DNA from: Streptomyces hoynatensis
GTDB taxonomy: Bacteria > Actinomycetota > Actinomycetes > Streptomycetales > Streptomycetaceae
DNA: 64,000 bases
NCBI RefSeq assembly: GCF_003626535.1
Contig: NZ_RBAL01000004.1
Coordinates: 62,001-126,000 of the forward strand
Direction of reading: 5' to 3'
Positions 41,246 through 52,655 of this stretch are shown piece after piece. Under the pieces are notes generated by a model, which saw nothing but the letters and a program-made list of their open reading frames with translations, was not told where the DNA came from and searched no databases. How positions within the stretch are numbered: the first letter of the stretch is position 1; every line of letters begins with the position of its first letter. The position numbers and the translations under genes are program-made.

Positions 41246-42433
41246 GTGCATGTGACATCCGAGCAGCGCGGCGACCGGCCGTCGATCGAGGCGTGGGAAG
41301 CCGTCTCGCCGTCTGCCCGCCCCATCATCAGGGAACTGCTGGTCACCGGCCCCAGGACCAGGACGGAACTCGCCCGCCGCCTCGGCCTTTCCACCGGCAG
41401 CCTGACCCGCCTGACGAAGCCGCTGGTGCGCTGCGGGCTCCTGGTGGAACGGGGGATCGTGCACGACGAAACGCACGGGCACCCGACGCGCCCGCTCGAC
41501 CTCGTCGCCGGGGACTACCACTTCCTCGGCGTGAAGATCACCGCGGACGGCATGTACGGCGTGGTCACCGATCTGCGGGCCGAGGTGGTCGCGGAGCACG
41601 CCGAGCCGCTCGGGGCCCGCACCCCCGAGGCGGTCGCCGCGCAGGTCGCGGCGCTGCGGGACCGGCTGGCGCGGGAGAGCGTGCCGCCCGTGGCCGCGGG
41701 GGTGACCCTGGGCGGGAACCCCTCGCCCCTGGGCGGCGCCGGTCAACTCGCCACGTTCGACGCCCCCTTCCTCGGCTGGCGGCAGGTCCCCCTGGAGTCC
41801 GTGCTGCACGAGACCCTGAAGATCCCGTGCGTGGTCCGCAACGACGTCGCGGCCCTCGCGCACGGCCAGCACTGGTTCGGGGCGGCCCGCGGGCTGACCG
41901 ATTTCGCCCTGGTGACCATCGGCGCGGGCATCGGGTACGCCCTGTGCCTGGGCGGCCGGGTGCTGGAGAGCACCGAGGAGGACCTGGTGGAGTTCGGCCA
42001 CCACATCCTCGACCCCGGGGGCCCGATGTGCCCCGTGGGGCACCGCGGCTGCGTCGGGTCCTACCTGTCGACGGAGGCGATCCTGTCGGCCGCCGCCTAC
42101 GGGCTGCACCGGCCGGTGCAGCCCGAGGAGATCGCCCGCCGGGCCGGGGAGGGCAACGCCGTCTGCCAGGACATCGTGCGCCAGGGGAGCTGGGCGCTGG
42201 GCGTGCTCGCGGCCACCATCGCCAATCTGACCGGCGTGAAGACCGTGCTGATCGCCGGGGAGAGCCTGGAGGTGGTGCGCGCCGGCCGCCGGCACATCGC
42301 GGAGGGGATGCGCCGGCGGCGCCTGCACCACCACCGCCCCATCGACATGCGGATGCTGTCCTCCTCCTTCAGCGAGTGGGCCCGCGGCGGGGCCGTGGAG
42401 GCGGTCAGGACCTTCGTCGTGGAGGGGCGCTGA
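41246..42433 (+). CDS. ROK-family transcriptional regulator
   Basis: A 395-aa regulator. The N-terminal winged helix is RELLVTGPRTRTELARRLGLSTGSLTRLTKPLVRCGLLVERG; the ROK sugar-kinase-like domain follows, with VTIGAGIGYALCLGGRVL and GHHILDPGGPMCPVGHRGCVGSYLS. The ROK zinc motif is normally C-x-C-G-x-x-G-C; here the second Cys is Val, so metal binding may be weakened. GTG 41246 (or 41252) has no ribosome site, and TACCCT upstream suggests a leaderless mRNA. It ends 15 bp from the convergent beta-galactosidase, its likely target. Confidence 0.88.
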   Translation: MHVTSEQRGDRPSIEAWEAVSPSARPIIRELLVTGPRTRTELARRLGLSTGSLTRLTKPLVRCGLLVERGIVHDETHGHPTRPLDLVAGDYHFLGVKITADGMYGVVTDLRAEVVAEHAEPLGARTPEAVAAQVAALRDRLARESVPPVAAGVTLGGNPSPLGGAGQLATFDAPFLGWRQVPLESVLHETLKIPCVVRNDVAALAHGQHWFGAARGLTDFALVTIGAGIGYALCLGGRVLESTEEDLVEFGHHILDPGGPMCPVGHRGCVGSYLSTEAILSAAAYGLHRPVQPEEIARRAGEGNAVCQDIVRQGSWALGVLAATIANLTGVKTVLIAGESLEVVRAGRRHIAEGMRRRRLHHHRPIDMRMLSSSFSEWARGGAVEAVRTFVVEGR

Positions 42434-42448
42434 GCACGCCCGGCCCCC

Positions 42449-45463
<3,015 letters not shown>

Positions 45464-45609
45464 TCACCGGCCAGGTTGGCTTTGATGCAGAACCTACCCG
45501 GCGGCGTGGCCGGTCCTGAAGGGGGCGATCCGGGAATCCTGGCGGGGAGTTGGCTTGCCTGCGGAATCAACCCGGCGCGGCGGGGCGGGAATCGGCGCCC
45601 CCGCGGGCC

Positions 45610-46473
45610 TCAGCGGTGGCTGCGGTGGGCGGTCTCGGGGCCGACGACCCGGAGGAGTTCCAGCGCCTCGGTGCTCCGGGAGCCGGGCGGCGGCGTGAAC
45701 AGGCGCAGGCGCTGGTCCGCGGCCTGGGTCTGCAGCAGCTCGAAGTCGAACTCGATGGGCCCGACGGACGGGTGCAGGACGCGTACCCGGCTCTCGCGGC
45801 GCACCGCGACCTCGTGCCGCTGCCAGAGGGCGGCGAACTCCTCGCTCGCCGCCTCCAGCCGGCCGATCAGGGCGCGCGCCGGCGGGTCGAAGCCGCGACG
45901 GGTCGCGGCGGCGCGCAGGTCAGCGACGTGCAGGCGGCCGAGGCGGTCGTGCTCCCCCTCGGGATAGGCCTCGCGCACGAACGGGTCGGTGAACCAGCGC
46001 CACACGACGTTCCGGTCCGGCTCCTCGACGGTGCACACGCAGCCGAACAGGGCCTCGGCCAGGGCGTTCTGCGCGAGCAGATCGCCGAGGTCGGTGAGGA
46101 GCTGGGCCGGCGTGTCGCCCAGCCGGTCCAGCAGGTAGCGCAGGCCGGGGCGGATGTGCTCCCCGGCGCGCGCCCCCTCGGGCGGGCGGTGCCCGGCCAG
46201 CAGGTACAGGTGGTCCCTCTCGTCCCCGGTCAGCCGCAGGGCCCGGGCGAGCGCGCCCAGCAGCTGGGGCGAGGGCTGGGAGCTGCGCGCCTGCTCCAGC
46301 CGCATCACGTAGTCGGCCGACACCCCGGCCAGCTGCGCCAGCTCCTCGCGGCGCAGCCCGGGCGTGCGGCGCCGCGGCCCGGCGGCAAGACCCGCCTCCT
46401 CGGGCCGCAGCCGCTCGCGGGAGCGGCGGAGGAAATCGGCCAGCCTGACGCGATCCATCTTCATGCCGTCCAT
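45610..46473 (-). CDS. MmyB-type XRE regulator
   Basis: A 287-aa regulator. The HTH RRRTPGLRREELAQLAGVSADYVMRLEQARSSQPSPQLLGALARALRL is followed by the MmyB ligand domain (LTDLGDLLAQNALAEALFG ... WRWFTDPFVREAYPEGE). It is divergent from the alpha/beta hydrolase across 156 bp containing GGGAGGGCCGGTCCTAGGGA, similar to the operators these regulators use. It probably controls the hydrolase, a common pairing. Confidence 0.88.
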   Translation of the reverse strand: MDGMKMDRVRLADFLRRSRERLRPEEAGLAAGPRRRTPGLRREELAQLAGVSADYVMRLEQARSSQPSPQLLGALARALRLTGDERDHLYLLAGHRPPEGARAGEHIRPGLRYLLDRLGDTPAQLLTDLGDLLAQNALAEALFGCVCTVEEPDRNVVWRWFTDPFVREAYPEGEHDRLGRLHVADLRAAATRRGFDPPARALIGRLEAASEEFAALWQRHEVAVRRESRVRVLHPSVGPIEFDFELLQTQAADQRLRLFTPPPGSRSTEALELLRVVGPETAHRSHR

Positions 46474-46629
46474 CGTCGCCGACCCGGCCCGCCGCGCGGG
46501 CGGCGCAGCCTGGGAGGGCCGGTCCTAGGGAACGGCCTCCGCTCCTCAACGCCCCCGCCGCCCGGCATCGTTCTCCGGCGTCGGACAAGGACATCGGGTC
46601 AGGAAGACCAGGAAGACGAGGAGAGAGAC

Positions 46630-47487
46630 ATGTCTCACATCACGGCCGGGATCGCCGCGGAGACCACGGCGGCCGGGATCGCCGCGAAGACGGGAACGGG
46701 GACCGCGGGGGAGTGCGCCGCGGAGGTCACCGTGGGCGCCGCGCGGGTGCCCTACCGGGTGCGGGGCGCGGGCCGCCCGCTCGTGCTGGTGCACGGGACC
46801 AACCGGGGCTCGGCCTCCTGGGACGGCCTGGCGGGGGCGTTCGCCGAGGACAGGACGGTGGTGCTGCCCGACCTCTCGGGCAGCGACGCGGCCCGGGACG
46901 ACGGGGGTCCGCTCACGGTCGAGCTGCTGGCCGGGCAGCTCGCCGCGGTGCTCTCCGCCCACGGGCAGGGGCCCGCGGACGTGGTGGGGCACTCCATGGG
47001 CGCCCCGGTGGCCGCCGCGTGCGCCGCCCTCAGGCCCGACCTGGTCCGCCGCCTGGTGCTGGTCGCGGGTTTCGCCGGCCAGGGCGACGAGTACCTGCGC
47101 AACGTGCTGACGCTGTGGCGCGGACTCGAAGGCGACGCCGCCGCCTTCGCGCGGTACGCGATGCTGTTCGCCTTCAGCCGCGAGCACGTGAACTCCCTCG
47201 GCCGGGCGGCCGTGGAGGAGCTCGCCGCGGCCTACCGGGTCACGCCGGGCAGGCTCCGGCAGCTCGACCTCGACCTGCGGCTGGACGTCCGCGGCCTGCT
47301 GCCGCAGATCCAGGCCCCCACGCTGGTCATCGGGTGCGCCCGCGACACGCTGGTCCCCGTGGCGCACTCCCGCGAACTGGCCGCCGCCATCCCGGGCGCG
47401 GCCTACCGGGAGGTGGACAGCGGGCACCTGGTGACGGTCGAGCGGCCGGCGGAACTGGTACGGCTGGTGCGCGACTTCGCCGGCTGA
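46630..47487 (+). CDS. Alpha/beta hydrolase
   Basis: A 285-aa hydrolase. The oxyanion strand PLVLVHGTNRGSASWDGLA, nucleophile elbow VVGHSMGAPVAAACA, the acid segment LVIGCARDTLVPVAHS and the final YREVDSGHLVTVERP with the His give a full Ser-Asp-His triad. An Ala/Thr-rich N-terminal tail (about 32 residues) is unusual. GAGGAGAGAG precedes ATG 46630. Probable target of the divergent MmyB regulator; substrate unknown. Confidence 0.88.
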   Translation: MSHITAGIAAETTAAGIAAKTGTGTAGECAAEVTVGAARVPYRVRGAGRPLVLVHGTNRGSASWDGLAGAFAEDRTVVLPDLSGSDAARDDGGPLTVELLAGQLAAVLSAHGQGPADVVGHSMGAPVAAACAALRPDLVRRLVLVAGFAGQGDEYLRNVLTLWRGLEGDAAAFARYAMLFAFSREHVNSLGRAAVEELAAAYRVTPGRLRQLDLDLRLDVRGLLPQIQAPTLVIGCARDTLVPVAHSRELAAAIPGAAYREVDSGHLVTVERPAELVRLVRDFAG

Positions 47488-47898
47488 TGCCGCGCGGGAG
47501 CGGCGCGGGCCGCCGCCGGCGCGGCGCGGGCGCACGGGTCGTCCGGGCGCGGGCCGCCGGTGGCGAAGGGGCCGCCGGAGGCGAGGGACCGTCGGAGGGC
47601 GGGGCGGCGGCGAGGGGCGGGCCCTCGCCGCCCTCCGTGCCGATCGAAACTGATCGATCCTGATCGTTCGGTGTGAAGTCTGTTGACCCGCCGGGGCGTT
47701 CGGCCGAATGTGAACGGCACGCGCCGCGCGGGCCGGGCACCCGGGAGGGACGCCGGGACCGGCGCGAACGGCGCCCCGTGAGCCCGGCCGGCGAGCCGTG
47801 AGCCTCCCAGCCCTGGCGGCCCGCCGGCCGGCCCCTGCCCGCCATGCGACAGAAGGCGCCGCCCACGCCGGCGGCGCGCCCCCCACGAGAGGACCCTC
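47488..47898. other. Intergenic region upstream of the GH5 gene
   Basis: 411 bp without a credible gene. An AT-richer island at 47641-47715 contains three TGATCG-type motifs and TTGACC, so it probably holds the GH5 promoter and operator sites. The remainder is GC-rich, with hairpin-prone sequence just after the hydrolase stop. Confidence 0.5.
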
Positions 47899-49038
47899 AT
47901 GCACCTCTTCCATGCCGCACGCGCCGCCGGGAAGGGCCCATCCCCCCGCCGCCCGGCCCGCCCCCGCCACGTACGCCGCGCCCTGGCGGCCACCCTCACC
48001 GCGCTGCTCGCCCTCCCCCTGGCGGCGCTGCCGACCGCCTCGGCGGCCGGGCGGGAACCGGCGGCCCGCCCGGCGCCCCTGGCGGCCACCGACTTCCGCG
48101 GAGTCAACTGGGCCATGCCGGGAGACAACTTCGAGGACGGCCCCGTCGTGCCCGAGGGGCTGAGCACCTCGGACGACTACGCCACGGTCGCGGCCAAGGC
48201 GGCCTCCGTCTACGAGGGCTTCGCGCGCACCATCGGCGCCAACACCGTCCGACTGCCCCTCAACACCTCCTCCGCGCCCGGCACGCGCTGGGGAGACGCC
48301 TACGCCGGAGCCGTCGACGCCGCGACAGAGAACGGCTTCCGGGTGATCCTCTCCTACTGGGAGGACGGCGCCTCCTCGGGCGGCCGCATCGTCGACACCG
48401 GCGCCTTCGACGCCATGTGGGACGCGGCCGTCCGCCGGTGGCAGTCCAACGACCTGGTGTACTTCGAGCCGATGAACGAGCCCCACGGCTACGGCGCCGG
48501 CGAATGGGCCGACCTCGCCGCGGACTGGATCGCCGGCCACCCCTCGGTGCCCAGGCAGCGGATCGTCGTCAGCGGCCACGGCTACAACGGCGACGTCACC
48601 TCCGTGTGCGGCGACAGCCGCCTCGACGGCACCTACCTGTCGCTGCACCTGTACGCGTTCCAGTTCGGGGAGATGAGCGAGGCCGCCTGGCGGGACCTGT
48701 TCGCCTCCCGCGTCGGCGCCTGCGGCTCCCGCACCGTGCTGGACGAGTTCGGCGCCCCGATGGACGACGGCAGGGACTACAACGCCCAGGACAGCGGCGA
48801 CAACTTCGTCCGGTACATCCGCGCCGCCACGGACACCGTCCGCTCCCTGCACATGGGCGCGGTCTACTGGCCGGCCCTCGGCGGCAAGCACACCCAGCGG
48901 CCCGACCACGACTGGTACTCCCTGTACGCCCTCGGGGGCAGCGGCACCGCACTCACGCTCAGCCTGCGCAACACCAGCATCGTCGACCGGCTCCACCACG
49001 CCTGGGCCCTCGACGCGAACGCGCCGGCCGCCGGCTGA
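47899..49038 (+). CDS. Secreted GH5-like endoglucanase/beta-mannanase
   Basis: A 379-aa protein with a long twin-Arg-rich signal peptide (RPRHVRRALAATLTALLALPLAALPTASAA). The catalytic barrel has NTVRLPLNTS, acid/base Glu194 in YFEPMNEPHGYG, LSLHLYAF, and nucleophile Glu283 in VLDEFGAPMDD, matching clan GH-A family 5. No carbohydrate-binding module is present. It would cleave beta-1,4-linked polysaccharides outside the cell, feeding the GH2/LPMO-type activities nearby. ATG 47899 has GAGAGGACC upstream. Confidence 0.85.
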   Translation: MHLFHAARAAGKGPSPRRPARPRHVRRALAATLTALLALPLAALPTASAAGREPAARPAPLAATDFRGVNWAMPGDNFEDGPVVPEGLSTSDDYATVAAKAASVYEGFARTIGANTVRLPLNTSSAPGTRWGDAYAGAVDAATENGFRVILSYWEDGASSGGRIVDTGAFDAMWDAAVRRWQSNDLVYFEPMNEPHGYGAGEWADLAADWIAGHPSVPRQRIVVSGHGYNGDVTSVCGDSRLDGTYLSLHLYAFQFGEMSEAAWRDLFASRVGACGSRTVLDEFGAPMDDGRDYNAQDSGDNFVRYIRAATDTVRSLHMGAVYWPALGGKHTQRPDHDWYSLYALGGSGTALTLSLRNTSIVDRLHHAWALDANAPAAG

Positions 49039-49178
49039 GTCCCCGGGAACCGCCCCGGCCTCCGGCCCCGCGGTGGCCGGGGCCCCGGGGCCGCCTCGCC
49101 CCCGGCCCGCCCCGCTCCCGCGGACCGGGCGGCGCGGCGGTCCGTGGCAGCATGGGTCCGGTGAGCGAGGGAGAACCG

Positions 49179-50789
49179 GTGACAGACGGCCCCGACCCGG
49201 CCTCCGCGGCCCCGGACGCGCCGGACGCCCCGGACGCGTCGAGAGCACCCGGCGCGCCTGGGACGTCAGGCGCGCCGGGTGCGCCGGCGGGCGCCCGACC
49301 CGCCGCCTACGGCTCGGACTTCCTGCAACTGGACGCCGGGAGCGTGCCCGCGGGCGGCAAGGCGGACTGGCTGGCGCGGCGACTGCGGCAGGCGATGGCC
49401 GACGGGCGGCTCGCCGTGGGACAGCGGCTCCCCTCCACCCGGGTGCTCGCCGCCGAACTGCAGGTCTCCCGGGGGGTGGTCACCGAGGCGTACCGGCGGC
49501 TCTCCGAGGACGGCCAGGTCGAGGGGCGCCGCCGCGGCGGCACGGTGGTGGTCGCCGTCCCCCTCGCCGCGCCCCGGGCGCCCGCCGGGCCGCTCCCCAC
49601 TCCCCGCCCCGCCCGGGCCACCGGCCGCCGCCCCGAACCGGCCAGGTCAGGCCCGCTGTTCGCCGGCGGGCCGGGCGCCGACGCCTTCGACGCGCTGCGC
49701 GCCGCCCCCGCCCGGATCGACCTGGTGCCGGGCCAGCCCGACCTCTCCGCCTTTCCCCGCGCGGCCTGGCTGCGCGCCGAACGGGCCGTGCTCTCCGAGC
49801 TGTCCACCGAACACCTCGGCTACGGCGACCCCCGCGGCGCGCCGCGGCTGCGCCGCGCCGTCGCCGACTGGCTGGCGCGCAACCGCGGCATCAGGGTCGA
49901 GCCGCAGGAGGTGCTGATCGTCGCCGGCACAGCGCAGGCGCTCACCCTCCTGCACCCCGTGCTGCGGGCGGACGGCCTCACCGGCGTCGCGGTGGAGGAC
50001 CCCGGCTCGCTGGGCACCCGCCAGCACCTGCAGTACGGCGGCCTGGCCACCCCGCCGGTGCCGGTGGACGAGGAGGGCCTGCGCGTCGACGTGCTGCGGG
50101 CCACCGGCGCCGGCGCCGTCCTGCTCACCCCGGCGCACCAGTTCCCCACCGGCGTGGTGACCAGCGGCGAGCGCCGCCGCGAACTCGTGCGCTGGGCGGC
50201 GGACGGCGGGCTGATCCTGGAGGACGACTACGACGCGGAACACCGCTACGACCGGCCGCCCGTGCCCGCGCTGCGCGCGCTGCTCGCCGAGCGGCTGTGC
50301 TACATGGGCAGCGTCTCCAAGCTGCTCGCGCCCGCGCTGCGGATCGGCTGGATGGTGCCGCCGCCCCGCTACCGCGAGGGGCTGACCGACGCGAAACGCT
50401 TCACCGACCTGGGCAACGCGGTGCTGCCCCAGCTGGTGCTCGCCCGGCTGATGGAGTCCGGCCAGCTGGAGCGGCAACTGCGGCTGCTGCGCGGCCGCCA
50501 CAAGCGCCGCCGCGACGCGATGATCGACGCCGTCGCCGCGCACCTGCCGGGCGCGGTCGTGCACGGCGCGGCGGCCGGCCTGCACCTGACCGTCACCTAC
50601 GCGCCGCAGGTGCCCGACACCGCGCTCGCCGACGCCGCCCTCGCCCGCGGCGTGAAGTGCCACCCCCTGTCCTGGCACCGGCAACTGCCCGGCCGCCCCG
50701 GCCTGGTCCTCGGCTACGCCGCCAGCCCGCCAGGCGCCATCGCCGAGGGGGTGGCGGTCCTCGGCCGGGCCCTGCGCGAGCTGTCCTGA
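49179..50789 (+). CDS. MocR-family regulator (GntR-aminotransferase fusion)
   Basis: About 536 aa. An Ala/Pro/Gly-rich N-terminal stretch (~45 residues) precedes the GntR winged helix (KADWLARRLRQAMADGRLAVGQRLPSTRVLAAELQVSRGVVTEAYRRLSEDG). The PLP aminotransferase-like domain follows: GYGDPRGAPRLRRAVADWL, LILEDDYDAEHRYD and the PLP lysine in YMGSVSKLLAPALRIGW. Such regulators often control PLP or amino-acid genes. GTG 49179 has GAGGGAGA upstream; GTG 49161 and ATG 49152 are alternatives. No obvious target adjacent. Confidence 0.85.
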   Translation: MTDGPDPASAAPDAPDAPDASRAPGAPGTSGAPGAPAGARPAAYGSDFLQLDAGSVPAGGKADWLARRLRQAMADGRLAVGQRLPSTRVLAAELQVSRGVVTEAYRRLSEDGQVEGRRRGGTVVVAVPLAAPRAPAGPLPTPRPARATGRRPEPARSGPLFAGGPGADAFDALRAAPARIDLVPGQPDLSAFPRAAWLRAERAVLSELSTEHLGYGDPRGAPRLRRAVADWLARNRGIRVEPQEVLIVAGTAQALTLLHPVLRADGLTGVAVEDPGSLGTRQHLQYGGLATPPVPVDEEGLRVDVLRATGAGAVLLTPAHQFPTGVVTSGERRRELVRWAADGGLILEDDYDAEHRYDRPPVPALRALLAERLCYMGSVSKLLAPALRIGWMVPPPRYREGLTDAKRFTDLGNAVLPQLVLARLMESGQLERQLRLLRGRHKRRRDAMIDAVAAHLPGAVVHGAAAGLHLTVTYAPQVPDTALADAALARGVKCHPLSWHRQLPGRPGLVLGYAASPPGAIAEGVAVLGRALRELS

Positions 50790-50923
50790 CCCGGCCCCGG
50801 CCCCGCCGCGGCCTGCCCCGCACCGGCGCGCGGCGCCGTGCAGGAAACCCCGCCGGAACATTGCCGGTTCCGGGCAATGACCTCGATCCGGCTCGCGGGC
50901 AGGATGGCCCACGACCCAGGGAA

Positions 50924-50968
50924 AACCGCGAGGAACGCGCGGGCAAGGTCCGCGCGCTCCTCGCGGTT
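50924..50968. terminator. Long stable hairpin before the ALF-repeat gene
   Basis: AACCGCGAGG pairs perfectly with CCTCGCGGTT and, inside it, CGCGCGG with CCGCGCG around a 7-base loop, giving an 18-bp stem with one mismatch. It lies 135 bp after the MocR stop and 73 bp before the next ATG. It may terminate MocR transcription or structure the leader of the secreted protein. Confidence 0.5.
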
Positions 50969-51040
50969 CCGGCCGGTCGGGCATCGCCTGCGGCCGAGGT
51001 TCCCCCCGCGTCGGGTCCTTCGAGCAAAGGCAGGTTCTTC

Positions 51041-51628
51041 ATGTCACTGACCCGTGTGGCACTGGTGGTCACGACCGGCGCGCTGGCCCCGGTCCTCGTC
51101 CTCTCCGCCCCGGCCCTCGCCGCCGGGGCGACGCCGCCGGCCGCCGGACCGGCCGCCACGGAGGCCGGTTCGCCCTACGACTCGATGACGGAGGACGAAC
51201 TCCGCATCGCGATCCTCCGGGTCCTCAACGACCCGGAGAGCGGCGTCGGGGTGCGCCGCGAGGCGCAGGAGGCCCTGGACGGCACCGTCGAGGACATGCG
51301 GTACTTCTGGGAGACGGGGATCGTGCTGGCGCAGGCGGAGGACGATCGGGTGGCGATCGCCCGGCTGCTGGGCGACCCGGCGACGGGGATGGGGGTGCGC
51401 CGGGAGGCGACGGAGGCGCTGGATGCGGGGACCCCGGAGGCGTTGCGGTACTTCCTGGAGACCGGGATCGTGCTGGCGCAGGCGGAGGACGACCGGGTGG
51501 CGATCGCCCGGCTGCTGGGCGACCCCGACATCAGCGACGCCCTGCGCGCGGCGGCGGAGGCGGCGCTGGACGACGGCAGCCCCGAGGCGCTGCGCCACTT
51601 CGTGGAGGTCGGGCAGTACGAGGTGTGA
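51041..51628 (+). CDS. Secreted ALF-repeat protein
   Basis: A 195-aa exported protein: signal peptide MSLTRVALVVTTGALAPVLV..APALAAG, then three ~44-residue ALF (actinobacterial long first helix) repeats of the form DDRVAIARLLGDP..VRREATEALDAGTPEALRYFLETGIVLAQAE. Repeats two and three are nearly identical even in DNA, implying recent duplication. AAAGGCAGG precedes the ATG. The family's function is unknown; cell-surface adhesion or enzyme accessory roles have been proposed. Confidence 0.85.
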   Translation: MSLTRVALVVTTGALAPVLVLSAPALAAGATPPAAGPAATEAGSPYDSMTEDELRIAILRVLNDPESGVGVRREAQEALDGTVEDMRYFWETGIVLAQAEDDRVAIARLLGDPATGMGVRREATEALDAGTPEALRYFLETGIVLAQAEDDRVAIARLLGDPDISDALRAAAEAALDDGSPEALRHFVEVGQYEV

Positions 51629-51762
51629 CGGCGGTGGGCGGCCCCGGCCGCCCACCGGTGCGGTGGCCCGATGCCCCGAGCCGGCGGGAACCGGAGCGCC
51701 GCCCGCGCGCCCGGGCGTTCCGGGGGCCCACGCCGCCCCCGGGCCCCCGGGCGCCAGGGCCC

Positions 51763-52218
51763 TCAGGCCAGGCCGTCCCAGCCCCAGCGCGGGGTGGGGC
51801 CGGGCTCGCCGAGGTCGGTGCCCGGCGGATCGGCGGAGACGTCCCTGGCGATGCGGGTCCCCCAGTCGAAGTACTCCATGACCCGGCGGCGCAGCAGCTC
51901 GTCCCCGGGGAGTTCCTTCTCCACCGCGGCGGCCATCAGCTCCACCCAGCGCACCCGTTGCTCCTCGGTGATGGACAGGCCGAGGTGGGCCCGCAACAGG
52001 CCCTGGTGGCCGCCGAGTTCGCGCGTGTAGGCGTCCGGCCCGCCGAAGATCTCGGCCAGCCAGATCGCGACGCGCTCCGCGTGCGTGGCCGTGAAGCCGG
52101 CGAACACCGGCGCGAGCACCGGATCGGGCAGTACCGTCTCGTAGAAGGTGCTCACGAGCCGCCGCAGCGCCTCCAGGCCGCCCACCGCCTCGTAAAGCGT
52201 CTCGCCGCGCTCGCTCAT
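51763..52218 (-). CDS. Truncated haemoglobin, group II-like
   Basis: A 151-aa globin. ETLYEAVGGLEALRRLVSTFYETVLPDPVLAPVFAGF is the truncated-globin start, HAERVAIWLAEIFGGPDAYTRELGG..LLRAHLGLSITEEQRVRWVEL contains the proximal His region and WDWGTR-like end. Such globins handle O2, NO or H2O2. The ATG overlaps the stop of the monooxygenase-like gene (ATGA), so the two form an operon. Heme ligation cannot be verified without alignment. Confidence 0.85.
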   Translation of the reverse strand: MSERGETLYEAVGGLEALRRLVSTFYETVLPDPVLAPVFAGFTATHAERVAIWLAEIFGGPDAYTRELGGHQGLLRAHLGLSITEEQRVRWVELMAAAVEKELPGDELLRRRVMEYFDWGTRIARDVSADPPGTDLGEPGPTPRWGWDGLA

Positions 52219-52544
52219 GCGGACGCCGCCTCTGCGCGGGCGGAGACGACGGCCGTCCTCGCGTAGTGCTTCATCTCCTCGATGTCGCCTATGTAGGGCC
52301 GGATCGCGGCCAGGAAGGGCGGGAAGTGCGGGCCCCCGCGGAAGCCCTGCTCGTGGTCGGCCACGGAGGACCACTCGATGCGCAGGACGTAGCGTTCCGG
52401 CTCCTCCACGCCGTTGCTCAGCTCGTAGCCCAGGCACTCGGGCGCCCGGTCCAGATGCGTGGCCGCGGTCGCGTAGTCCTCCTCGAAGGCCGCGCGGCGT
52501 GCGGGATCGGTGATGCGGTATCGGATGTATTCGAGCGATGTCAC
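52215..52544 (-). CDS. Antibiotic biosynthesis monooxygenase-like (ABM) protein
   Basis: A 109-aa ferredoxin-like fold protein: EYIRYRITDPARRAAFEEDYATAATHLDRAPECLGYELSNGVEEPERYVLRIEWSSVADHEQGFRGGPHFPPFL matches the ABM/heme-degrading pattern of small dimeric proteins that act on quinols or heme. GTG 52544 with GAGGGCC upstream is used, not the longer frame. Coupled to the downstream globin gene, a pairing that suggests a shared role in oxidative or NO stress (inference). Confidence 0.82.
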   Translation of the reverse strand: MTSLEYIRYRITDPARRAAFEEDYATAATHLDRAPECLGYELSNGVEEPERYVLRIEWSSVADHEQGFRGGPHFPPFLAAIRPYIGDIEEMKHYARTAVVSARAEAASA

Positions 52545-52655
52545 GGCTTGGCCCTCGTTCCCTCGGCGGTGCCCGATCACCGGCGACGCTAGGCGGTGAC
52601 GGGCCGGCGACCAAGCGGTTTCGTCCTCGGCTGAGAGCGGACGGCCGGTGGGCGG

